Assembly: GCA_015494035.1 (NCBI GenBank)
Contig: WGBZ01000283.1
Coordinates: 1 to 9,041, forward strand
DNA length: 9,041 bases
Direction of reading: 5' to 3'
Origin: Lysobacterales bacterium
GTDB lineage: Bacteria; Pseudomonadota; Gammaproteobacteria; Xanthomonadales; Marinicellaceae
In this document: one piece after another, positions 1-7,085 of the stretch
How the letters are laid out: each line of letters begins with the position of its first letter
How positions within the stretch are numbered: the stretch's first letter is position 1
The notes under the pieces: model-generated
Told to the model about the DNA's origin: nothing
Database searches by the model: none
The model's input: the letters and a program-made list of their open reading frames with translations, nothing else
Made by a program: the position numbers and the translations under genes

Positions 1-269
1 AAAATGGCGTCAATCTCGGCCGACACGGGGCGCGAACCTGGCTGGTGATAGCGGTGTAATACGCTCAGGTCATGATTGCCCAGTACGCTCTGGCAAACGC
101 CCTGATGGGCCATCACCCAGCGCAGCACATGCACGGACTGGCCGCCCCGATTGATGAGATCGCCGGTAAAATAAAGCCGGTCGCGCCGGGGATCAAAAGC
201 CAGTTTTTTCACAAGCGCCATCAAGGCATCAAAGCAACCTTGCACGTCCCCGATCACGTAGGCGCTCAT
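1..269 (-). CDS. apaH: ApaH, symmetrical diadenosine tetraphosphatase (N-terminal part, cut by window edge)
   Basis: The 89 visible codons start at the ATG at 269-267 and run off the window; the family is usually about 270-280 residues, so roughly two thirds lies outside. The start reads MSAYVIGDVQGCFDAL. The calcineurin-like metallophosphatase signatures appear in order: GDVQGC (about residues 7-12), GDLINRG (about 41-47) and GNHDL (about 71-75). This order and spacing fit ApaH, which hydrolyses Ap4A symmetrically to two ADP in the cytoplasm and so lowers dinucleoside polyphosphates and Np4 caps on RNA. The first motif has Gln where the general family has His (GDxH); as I recall, several gammaproteobacterial ApaH proteins share this, so I do not read it as inactivation. 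The start overlaps the stop of the upstream PqiA-like gene as ATGA, indicating translational coupling in one transcript. A related serine/threonine phosphatase is the main alternative. Confidence 0.88.
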   Translation of the reverse strand, partial: MSAYVIGDVQGCFDALMALVKKLAFDPRRDRLYFTGDLINRGGQSVHVLRWVMAHQGVCQSVLGNHDLSVLHRYHQPGSRPVSAEIDAI

Positions 270-1132
270 GGGGTCGATTCCACCGGCACGGCTTCTGGCC
301 GGGCTTTCGTGGCACGTTCACGCAAAGACAAAAGCAGTGCAATGACCATGGACAAAATCACGTAAATAAGAAAGAAATACAGCCCGGCCTGCAGTTGCGC
401 ATCAGTGCTGCCCTTTTCACGCAGCGAAAACCAGGTAACAATGATGGCCACCACGAACACATCCAGCATGGACCATTTGCCCAAATGCAGCATCAGGCGA
501 TGCAGTTTCTGCAAGAAGGGATGGTCGGCTGCGTCGCGCACAGCCAGCAAGCGGGCCATGAGGCCGGTTTTGAGCACCGGCACCACCACCGTAAACAGCA
601 GAATCAACGCGGCAATACCGGCCTGTCCCTGCTGCCAGAGTTTCGCCAGCGCGCCGAGAATGCTTTTGGATTCATATTGAAAGACCGTGTGACCCAACAC
701 GGGAAAATCCTTGTAGGCCACCAGCGAAAACACCGGCATCAGCAGGCCGGAAAACAGGGCAATGAGCGACAGGCCCAGCAGTGTCAGCAACAGCCAGCGG
801 GCCGGGTGCATGGCATAAAGTACCAGTGTCAGCAACACCAGCGCCAGAAAGATGGTGGCATAGCGGGTGGCGGACTGGCGCAGCTTCTGACTGCTGTCGC
901 GCCAGGTCGCCAATTCGTCCATGGCCTCGCTGTAACCGTCATACCAGCTGAAAGTAATCGTTTCGAGCACTTTTTTGCTTTTCAGGCTGATTTTTTCCAT
1001 GACCTCCAGCCGTCGGGTCAGGGTTTCTGCGGCCCGTGCCGCACCGACGGCGGCTGTCCAGGCCTGCCAGGCAGCGAGCACACCGCCGGTCAGGAGCATC
1101 AGTGCCATAAGCCAGGGAACCAAGCCCTTCAT
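266..1132 (-). CDS. Single-domain PqiA-family inner-membrane protein without zinc ribbons
   Basis: From the ATG at 1132-1130 the protein has 288 residues. A GTG at 1159 would add nine residues but has no ribosome-binding site, whereas AGGG lies 7 nt before the ATG. A membrane segment at about 4-24 is followed by a charged, probably helical stretch (about 30-90), then hydrophobic segments at about 91-110, 113-137, 170-192, 220-236 and 250-270. The PqiA hallmark is clear: a PVLK segment near 185-188, then LGKWSMLDVFVVA at about 217-229 and a closing membrane helix. PqiA/LetA proteins are inner-membrane partners of MCE proteins in lipid trafficking. E. coli PqiA and LetA have two such domains and CxxC zinc ribbons; this protein has one domain and no cysteine at all. 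It lies 109 nt after yhdP and overlaps apaH by ATGA. The family is well supported; the role and any link to YhdP are inferred. Confidence 0.85.
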   Translation of the reverse strand: MKGLVPWLMALMLLTGGVLAAWQAWTAAVGAARAAETLTRRLEVMEKISLKSKKVLETITFSWYDGYSEAMDELATWRDSSQKLRQSATRYATIFLALVLLTLVLYAMHPARWLLLTLLGLSLIALFSGLLMPVFSLVAYKDFPVLGHTVFQYESKSILGALAKLWQQGQAGIAALILLFTVVVPVLKTGLMARLLAVRDAADHPFLQKLHRLMLHLGKWSMLDVFVVAIIVTWFSLREKGSTDAQLQAGLYFFLIYVILSMVIALLLSLRERATKARPEAVPVESTP

Positions 1133-1245
1133 GTTATCGCCCTGCGCGGTGGCCAACACACAGGCAATACATTGCCAGTACGGTGCACCTCGGAAGCACG
1201 GCGCTGAGGCAGATTGCCAGGCAACGGTGAAGCGGGTTTCCTCAT
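1129..1245 (-). CDS. Possible 38-codon linking ORF between yhdP and the PqiA-like gene
   Basis: An ATG at 1245-1243 overlaps the yhdP stop codon as ATGA. The frame stays open for 38 codons, and its TGA (1131-1129) overlaps the preferred ATG of the PqiA-like gene, again as ATGA. The product (MRKPASPLPG at the start, ending in RRAIT) is rich in Arg and Pro and resembles nothing I know. It has no Shine-Dalgarno site of its own, so any translation would come from re-initiation after yhdP. It may be a coupling device that carries ribosomes across the gap, or simply chance. Confidence that it encodes a functional peptide is low. Confidence 0.2.
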   Translation of the reverse strand: MRKPASPLPGNLPQRRASEVHRTGNVLPVCWPPRRAIT

Positions 1246-4200
1246 GGAATCAACTCGGGTGTCTGCTTTTCATCGGTTTCGGCGCTTTTAACGGGTTCGG
1301 CCGCTTCCTCTTTTTGATTGCCCTCGGCCACTTTGTCAGGCGACGGACTGGCTGGCCCGGCGGTGGCCGGGGCTGTCGCGTCTTGGGCTGCTCCCTTTCC
1401 AGGCACGGCCTGTGTCCGGGGAGCCGGTTCAGCATCCGGTTGCCGGTAATCCAGCGGCAGGTCCTCGGGTCGTGCCTTGTCAACGTCAATCAGTTCAATG
1501 TCCGGATTGTCCCACGGGCCGGTGACGTGATAGACAAACTTGCCGGATTTTTTCAGAGAATCATGCAACACGCCCTGCATAAAGAAGCCCGCCGCGGCCC
1601 CGGCCGGGCCACCGGCGATGGCGCCCAGGGTGGGCAGTATCTGGCCCACTTTGGGCACCACGGTCAGGGTCTGGTCGTATGTCTGCCGGACCAGGTCCAT
1701 GCTGCCTTTGACGCGAATCCTGGCGCCGCTATAGAGCACTTCAAAATCATCGGTCCAGGCCTGGCCATTACGCAGTGTGAAGTGGCCGGTCATGGCTTCA
1801 AAACGCAATCCCTGACTGAGCACATCGGCAAAATCCAGAATCAGCCGCCGTGGCAGATTGGTGAGGTTCAACAAGCCGAAAACCCGGCCGATGCCCGGTT
1901 TGGCGTCGGTGACTTCTCCCGGCCCGATGCTTACGGTCAAATCGCCACTGAGTCGATCAAAGGAAAATTGCGCCGGCGATCCCGGCCAGACGGTGTTCAT
2001 TTCAATAACTGTCTGGCCACCCCTGATGGGAGAGTCATAGCCAATGGACTGCAGGAATTTCCCCAGATTATCCGACACCATCACCACGTGAAAGCGGGAC
2101 TCACCCAGCAAAGGCACGCCATCGACAACATCGGCGGAGCCATCAGCCGGTTGCCGCACCCAGTCACCGGTGGCATTGAGTGTGATCCAGTGGTTGCGGG
2201 ATTCGAACTTCTCCACCTTCATGCCACCCACCACCGGCCGGGCCTCCAGTCGCATTTCCCCCAACGGGATGCCCTGATAGGTAAAGTCTTGCACCCACAC
2301 GTGCAAGGCAGGCAGGTCAAAACCGGTGGCCGCGGGGACTTCAAAAGTGGGCGCTAAATGGGTGACTTCCGGCCACACGAGTTTTTTTAGCTGCACCACA
2401 ATGCCGCGCTGCCTGGCATCATCGGCCACCAGCACCTCGCCCTCAATCTCCGGCCCATGCAGCGAAATGCGCCACGCGTCAGCCTCACGAACTACGCGCA
2501 CATCCACGTCGGTCAACAGGCGCGACATGAACAGGCCTCGCCGGATGTGAAACCGGTATTCACCCTCAGGCAGTTTGAACAGGCTTTTTTCGCCACTGCG
2601 CCGGGCCAGCACGGCCAGCCAGCCGTCCAGATCCAACGTCTCAATTTCGCCCCCGATAGGCACATCCGGTGGTACCTGCTGGCCAAACTGCAGGCGCTCA
2701 ATGGCCAGTTGCGCGGTCTTCGCCAGCCAGCGCACCCGCGCGGTGAAGACATCTGAATAACTCACTTCCCAGGGCTGTTCGCTGCACGGGTGGTCGCAGT
2801 CAAAACGCACTGGGGCCTTACTGGGCGCCCGCTTGAACAGCGGCAGGGGCAGATTGATTTTCACCCCCACCAGGTCGCTTTCACCACTGAAGTGCAAGCC
2901 GGCGGTGTGAACGGCGGTGGCCGATTCTTTCGCCATCGGCGCAGACCCCGCTCCCCCATTCTCTGATGTGTGCTGGGTGGCGCTGGTCAGGTTAAACCGC
3001 CAGTGTGAAGTGCCTTCCAGTGGCAGCTCGTGCCCGAGTTTTTGTTCCAGCGTGGCGACGGTGAGCGGCCCTTGCATGAGCAGGTCAACCACTGGTAGCT
3101 GCTTTTCCGGCAACTGCACGGTGCCGGACAAAACCACCGGATTTTGCAGGAATTCCCCGGCAATATCGTCCAGTTTGAGAAGCAAACCCTGCAAGGCGAT
3201 ATCACCGCGCAAGGACTCAAGACTGAAATCATTGAGGCTGAAGGCCACGTTGCGCAAGTGGATGGCACCAAAAGGCCGGACGGGTTTCTTGGGTCCGGGT
3301 TTGAGTGAGAGATCCAGCTTCAAATCCACGTCGCTGCGGCCACGCATGCGGATGTCTTCCTGCAGCAAAGGCAATTTGCGACCCAGTTCGCTGGCACGCA
3401 GAAAGTTGATCAGGTAGTTATCCCGACCGGTGGCGGCCAGCGTGATTTTCAATTGACCTAGTTTGAAATTCGGGATTTCGGCTTGCCCGTGGGTGATGAT
3501 CGCGCCCATGGTTTTTGCCTGCCTGACCTGTGCCTGCATGCTTCGGTTCAGAAACGTCACGGTGGCGTCCACATCGCGCAATTTGGGCCAGTCCGGTTCG
3601 TACTGCAAGACCACATCGCGGGCCTCTGCCTGCGCCAGAAACTTGCCGGAGCGGTCTGCGAAGGGGTAACGGCGGGTATCGCCCAGGTAGGCGATGCCAC
3701 CCGCCGGAATGCTGCCGCCCTGAAGGGCATTGTCCAGCCAGTTGATGAGTTTTTCCTTCCAGATGCCCGCAGGCCAGTATTTGTACAGTTGACGTACTTT
3801 CACCTGCCGCAGTTGGCTGGCCAGATTCACGTGCAGGCTCTCGCCCTGCACTACTCGCGCCATGCTCTCCAGTTCAAAATCCGTGCAGTCACACCACAGG
3901 TGTGGAAGACGCACATCCGGGTTTTCGGCCTGCAGGTCGGTGCTGAGAACCATCACCAGGTGCTGCCACTTCACAGGTCGACGCAACAGGCGTTCGATGG
4001 CCAGACGGCCATTGTCACTGTCAATCAGTAGCCGCAGTTCATTTCCCTGCAGGCGCACCTGACCGGCCAGGTTTTCGGCCTGGAAAAACGGCGTTTTGGC
4101 ACGAATTTTCTCAAAAGCAAAAGCAGCCGATACGGGCCGACGCAGTGTGAGATCGTGAACGATGGACACATCGCGCAATACGCCAGTGATCTGCCATTCG

Positions 4201-5288
4201 TTCCCGGGCAGGCCCGGCAAGCCAAACATCACCAGCAGGTTATGCAGCATGGCAATGTCCAGTACGTCCGCCTGCAGGCGCAGGCGGTCATTTTCACGCC
4301 TGATTAGCAGGTTAACCTGATCCTGCTCAAGGTCTCGGCTTTTGAGGTTCTGAATGCGCAGGCGGGCCTGCCAATGTTTGCCATCCGGGTCGCCACTGAA
4401 GTCCATGCGCAGGTGCCCTGACAGGGAATGGTCGCCAGTGGTCGCCTGTGGGGATTCATCCGGGCTCAAACGCGCCAGCATAAAGCCTTCTACCAGGCGT
4501 CCGTGGCGGGTGGTGAACCAGAATTTGCCGTCCACCTGGCTGGCTGGCCAATGTAGTTGAGGGTTCAGGTCCTTCAAGGCGGCCAGTCGGAAATCTTCCA
4601 CGTCCACGTACCAGCGGGCGTCCTTGAGCACTTGTCGACGTTTGTCGGCAACCGCCATCAACCTGGCCTGTTTGACCAGCTCCGGACTGGAAACGGTTAA
4701 CTGTATGGCACGCTGGTTTTTGTCCTGCTGCACCTGCAAGGCCGTTTGCAACGGGCGTTTCAGGATGTGGCTGAATTTTTCCTGCCACTGGGGGCTGAGT
4801 TTGAAGGCCAGGTTTTCAATCAGCAAAGAGCCGCTGGACATAAGCTGTTCAAGGATGCGTGGCGAAACCGGCTGGGCATCGGGTTTTTGCTCGTCTCCGG
4901 GGGCCGGGGTCTTTCCGGCTAACTCCATGGCCGCGCTATTCACCACCAGTTCCAGGCCGTTGGAACCGCCCGGCCACAGATATTTGTAAATATTGATCTT
5001 GAGTTTGGCCCGATCAATGGTGACTGAACTTTTACCACTAATGGACAGGTTGCTGATGTCAAATTCCGGCCCGGTGCCGCGCCAGCGACCCTCAAGCTGA
5101 CCGATCTTGACCTGACGGTTCCATTGGCTGGACAAAAACTGTTCCAGCGGACGTTGATACAGCCCGGTAAAAGGCAGCAAAACGGTAATCAGTCCAACCA
5201 CCACGCCGAACAGCAGCAGGCCGATGGCCAGGTACTTGCGCACCCGGTGCCACAGGGAAATCCGCCAATGGTGAGACTTTTCCGGCAT
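1242..5288 (-). CDS. yhdP: YhdP-family AsmA-like phospholipid transport protein
   Basis: The protein has 1348 residues (E. coli YhdP is about 1266). A short basic N-terminus precedes one membrane anchor at about 19-40; the rest should lie in the periplasm as a long repeating beta-groove. A central block at about 501-580, with YWPAGIWKEKLINWLDNALQGG (501-525 region) and later YEPDWP, matches E. coli YhdP closely. The C-terminal block (about 1120-1267: VFGLLNLTNLPRR, then RVKGSMDLVRQTYD and a Gly/Ala-rich stretch) is typical of AsmA-like C-termini. YhdP, TamB and YdbH share an essential role in moving phospholipid to the outer membrane. Residues 1268-1348 form a Pro/Ala/Glu-rich, probably disordered tail. 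The only cysteines are two pairs, C466/C468 and C831/C835. The ATG lies 3 nt after the rng TGA with no clear Shine-Dalgarno site, so re-initiation after rng is likely. The rng-yhdP order is the same as in E. coli. Confidence 0.95.
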   Translation of the reverse strand: MPEKSHHWRISLWHRVRKYLAIGLLLFGVVVGLITVLLPFTGLYQRPLEQFLSSQWNRQVKIGQLEGRWRGTGPEFDISNLSISGKSSVTIDRAKLKINIYKYLWPGGSNGLELVVNSAAMELAGKTPAPGDEQKPDAQPVSPRILEQLMSSGSLLIENLAFKLSPQWQEKFSHILKRPLQTALQVQQDKNQRAIQLTVSSPELVKQARLMAVADKRRQVLKDARWYVDVEDFRLAALKDLNPQLHWPASQVDGKFWFTTRHGRLVEGFMLARLSPDESPQATTGDHSLSGHLRMDFSGDPDGKHWQARLRIQNLKSRDLEQDQVNLLIRRENDRLRLQADVLDIAMLHNLLVMFGLPGLPGNEWQITGVLRDVSIVHDLTLRRPVSAAFAFEKIRAKTPFFQAENLAGQVRLQGNELRLLIDSDNGRLAIERLLRRPVKWQHLVMVLSTDLQAENPDVRLPHLWCDCTDFELESMARVVQGESLHVNLASQLRQVKVRQLYKYWPAGIWKEKLINWLDNALQGGSIPAGGIAYLGDTRRYPFADRSGKFLAQAEARDVVLQYEPDWPKLRDVDATVTFLNRSMQAQVRQAKTMGAIITHGQAEIPNFKLGQLKITLAATGRDNYLINFLRASELGRKLPLLQEDIRMRGRSDVDLKLDLSLKPGPKKPVRPFGAIHLRNVAFSLNDFSLESLRGDIALQGLLLKLDDIAGEFLQNPVVLSGTVQLPEKQLPVVDLLMQGPLTVATLEQKLGHELPLEGTSHWRFNLTSATQHTSENGGAGSAPMAKESATAVHTAGLHFSGESDLVGVKINLPLPLFKRAPSKAPVRFDCDHPCSEQPWEVSYSDVFTARVRWLAKTAQLAIERLQFGQQVPPDVPIGGEIETLDLDGWLAVLARRSGEKSLFKLPEGEYRFHIRRGLFMSRLLTDVDVRVVREADAWRISLHGPEIEGEVLVADDARQRGIVVQLKKLVWPEVTHLAPTFEVPAATGFDLPALHVWVQDFTYQGIPLGEMRLEARPVVGGMKVEKFESRNHWITLNATGDWVRQPADGSADVVDGVPLLGESRFHVVMVSDNLGKFLQSIGYDSPIRGGQTVIEMNTVWPGSPAQFSFDRLSGDLTVSIGPGEVTDAKPGIGRVFGLLNLTNLPRRLILDFADVLSQGLRFEAMTGHFTLRNGQAWTDDFEVLYSGARIRVKGSMDLVRQTYDQTLTVVPKVGQILPTLGAIAGGPAGAAAGFFMQGVLHDSLKKSGKFVYHVTGPWDNPDIELIDVDKARPEDLPLDYRQPDAEPAPRTQAVPGKGAAQDATAPATAGPASPSPDKVAEGNQKEEAAEPVKSAETDEKQTPELIP

Positions 5289-5291
5289 TGA

Positions 5292-6911
5292 TCAGGTCAG
5301 AACCACGTCAAACTGTTCCCGATTGTAGGCCTCTTCCGGCTGGAAGCGAATGCGTTTGCCCAGATTTTCTTCCAGTTCCTGCAGTCCCAGGTGCTGTTCA
5401 TCGATGATGTGGTCTATCAATTCGGGGTTGGCCAGCACCAATACATTACCGGTTTTGAACTGGCGCACGGCCCGGGTGATTTCACGAAACAGTTCAAAAG
5501 CCAGGCTTTCGACAGTTTTAACATAACCCCGACCGGTGCATTCCGGGCACGGTTCGCACAGCAGCTTTTGCAGGCATTCGGTGGTGCGTTTGCGCGTCAT
5601 TTCCACCAGCCCAAGCTCGGTGATGCCGGAGATACTGGTTTTAACCGGGTCTTGATCCAGGCAGTGCTGCAAGGTGTTCAGTACCTGCTGGCGGTGGTTT
5701 TCGTCCTGCATGTCGATAAAATCGAGGATAATGATGCCGCCGATATTTCGCAGGCGAATTTGCCGCGCAATGCAGTGTGCCGCTTCCAGGTTGGTGCGAA
5801 AAATGGTGTCTTCCAGGTTCCGGTGGCCCACAAAGCGGCCGGTATTGACGTCAATGGTGGTCATGGCCTCGTTCTGGTCAATCACCAGATTACCACCGGA
5901 TTTCAGGGGCACAAAACGCCGCAGGGCCTTGCTGATTTCTTCCTCGATATTGAAAAAATCGAAAATCGGCCGGTCGCCTTCGTACAGCACCAGTTCTCCG
6001 GCCCATTGGGGCACAAATTCTGTCAGAAAAGCCTGTATTTCCTTGTGGATCTCCGGGGAATCCACCCGCACCTGTCGCACCTCATGCGTCAGGTTGTCGC
6101 GCATGGCGCGCAAGGGCAAGGACAAGCCCTGGTAGATGCGCTGCGGAGCGCGGGCAGAAGGGATGCTTTGACGTGCCTTCTCCCACAAACGCACCAAAAA
6201 ATCGAAATCCCGCTGCAGACTGTGCCGGTCAACGCCTTCGGCGTTGGTGCGGGCAATGATGCCGTATTGGGGAAAATTGGCGCCCAGCTCATCCAGAATG
6301 GCCTGCAGGCGTTCCCGTTCGGCTTCATCGGTGATGCGTGCTGAAAGCGCGCGCGTGCCGGGTTCCTGTGGCAAAAGCACCAGGTAGCGACTGGGAATAC
6401 TGATCTGACAGGTCACCCGCGCGCCCTTGCTGCCAATGGCATCCTTATAGACCTGCACCAACAGTTGCTGGCCTTCGTGCACGACACTGGCAATGTTCGG
6501 GTAAGACGGGGCGGGTCGCGAAGCAGAAGCAGAATCAACCCCGGGCGATTCAGGCGATGAAGTATCGTCAGGCCATGCAGAATAACTCCTGGATTGGTTG
6601 CCTGAATCGTTAACCGGCTTGCTACTGGAGGCGCTACTGTGCGCAGCCTCTTTTCCGCCGTTCGCCGACGAATCCGGTTTCTCCAGGGAGCAAATATCGG
6701 TGACGTGCATAAACGCCGAACGTTCCAGGCCAATATTGATGAAGGCCGCTTGCAGGCCGGGCACCACCCGTTCAATACGGCCCATGAAAATCTGCCCGAC
6801 CATGGAGGTGCAACTGTGCCGGTCATGCATGACTTCCTGCAGCATGCCATTATCCACCAGCGCCACGCGCGTTTCATTGGGGGTGGCATTGATGAGGATT
6901 TCTTCCGTCAT
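5292..6911 (-). CDS. rng: Ribonuclease G, with an enlarged S1-domain loop
   Basis: The protein has 539 residues against 489 in E. coli. RNase G is a cytoplasmic endonuclease that prefers 5'-monophosphate RNA, matures the 16S rRNA 5' end and helps decay some mRNAs. An S1-type region (about 36-170) leads into the RNase E/G catalytic core. The magnesium aspartates are D354 (in TTIDVNTG) and D397 (in IILDFIDM), 43 residues apart as in RNase E D303/D346. The zinc-link CPEC motif is C455/C458, at the RNase E spacing. The C-terminus YNREQFDVVLT matches E. coli RNase G, and the scaffold arm of RNase E is absent. Between TDI (71-73) and VVHEGQ (143-148) lies a Ser/Pro/Asp-rich insertion, about 45 residues longer than in E. 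coli. The ATG at 6911 has AAGGA 9 nt upstream. A palindromic mini-transposon ends 16 nt before the start codon and separates the gene from maf. Confidence 0.97.
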   Translation of the reverse strand: MTEEILINATPNETRVALVDNGMLQEVMHDRHSCTSMVGQIFMGRIERVVPGLQAAFINIGLERSAFMHVTDICSLEKPDSSANGGKEAAHSSASSSKPVNDSGNQSRSYSAWPDDTSSPESPGVDSASASRPAPSYPNIASVVHEGQQLLVQVYKDAIGSKGARVTCQISIPSRYLVLLPQEPGTRALSARITDEAERERLQAILDELGANFPQYGIIARTNAEGVDRHSLQRDFDFLVRLWEKARQSIPSARAPQRIYQGLSLPLRAMRDNLTHEVRQVRVDSPEIHKEIQAFLTEFVPQWAGELVLYEGDRPIFDFFNIEEEISKALRRFVPLKSGGNLVIDQNEAMTTIDVNTGRFVGHRNLEDTIFRTNLEAAHCIARQIRLRNIGGIIILDFIDMQDENHRQQVLNTLQHCLDQDPVKTSISGITELGLVEMTRKRTTECLQKLLCEPCPECTGRGYVKTVESLAFELFREITRAVRQFKTGNVLVLANPELIDHIIDEQHLGLQELEENLGKRIRFQPEEAYNREQFDVVLT

Positions 6912-6920
6912 GGCCAGGGT

Positions 6921-6925
6921 TCCTT
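6921..6925 (-). promoter_or_regulatory. Ribosome-binding site of rng, partly made from the transposon target duplication
   Basis: On the minus strand AAGGA sits 9 nt before the rng ATG. Its two A residues belong to the CTAA (TTAG on plus) target duplication of the adjacent mini-transposon; the GGA is host flank. The site supports the chosen rng start and shows that the element inserted directly against the translation signal. Confidence 0.6.
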
Positions 6926-6927
6926 AG
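6924..6927. repeat. Left target-site duplication (TTAG)
   Basis: TTAG immediately left of the element repeats at 7086-7089 on its right. The 4-bp length and YTAR form fit IS5-group transposition. Confidence 0.7.
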
Positions 6928-6945
6928 GGAAGCTCTGATTGAATC
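6928..6945 (+). repeat. Left terminal inverted repeat of the MITE
   Basis: Eighteen bases, GGAAGCTCTGATTGAATC, matching the reverse complement of 7068-7085 at 15 of 18 positions. It directly abuts the left TTAG copy. Confidence 0.8.
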
Positions 6946-7067
6946 TGGACGAAGCAGGTTATGCCGGAAATGTTCGAGAACAAGGCGAAGTTCGCAGCAA
7001 ATAGCAGGCTATTGGCAAGGACTTCAACGCAGTTATCGGACATTTCAGGCGTGAAAAGCGAGTTCAT

Positions 7068-7085
7068 GATTCGATTAGAGTTTCC
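7068..7085 (-). repeat. Right terminal inverted repeat of the MITE
   Basis: Read on the minus strand it is GGAAACTCTAATCGAATC, the partner of 6928-6945 with three transition differences. It directly abuts the right TTAG copy. Confidence 0.8.

Larger units (their letters stand above)
6928..7085. mobile_element. 158-bp palindromic MITE-like element with IS5-type target duplication
   Basis: The element is bounded by 18-bp inverted ends, GGAAGCTCTGATTGAATC on the left and GGAAACTCTAATCGAATC read inward from the right, identical at 15 of 18 positions. Both ends are flanked by TTAG (6924-6927 and 7086-7089), a 4-bp duplication that fits the YTAR target preference of the IS5 group. The whole element folds back on itself. 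The exact centre (7006/7007) lies within AATAGC-AG-GCTATT, and an inner pair at 6963-6973 and 7040-7050 matches at 10 of 11. By hand count about 49 of 79 mirrored positions pair. It is too short for a transposase, so it would need one supplied in trans. Its composition looks less GC-rich than its surroundings. Transcribed from maf into rng, it would form a long hairpin in the rng 5' leader. That it is a transposon remnant is well supported; the exact family is inferred. Confidence 0.8.

Noticed and set aside
1133..1159. GTG start extending the PqiA-like protein by nine residues
   Set aside because: No Shine-Dalgarno site upstream, while the ATG at 1132 has AGGG at a good distance and leaves the first membrane segment intact.
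395..1207. 270-codon plus-strand open frame opposite the PqiA-like gene
   Set aside because: Very high Gln and His content without hydrophobic core patterns; it mirrors the membrane-protein codons on the other strand.
975..2357. 460-codon plus-strand open frame opposite the yhdP 3' end and the following gene
   Set aside because: It lies antisense to two well-supported genes, has no recognisable domain and an odd composition rich in His, Gln, Gly and Arg, as expected from the reverse of GC-rich coding sequence.
5391..6344. 317-codon plus-strand open frame opposite rng
   Set aside because: It is fully antisense to the catalytic core of RNase G, whose motifs are intact, and no family is recognisable.
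6990..7040. Promoter inside the MITE driving rng (TTGAAG, 18-nt spacer, TATTTG)
   Set aside because: Both boxes are weak and the sequence is constrained by the palindrome; there is not enough to call a promoter.
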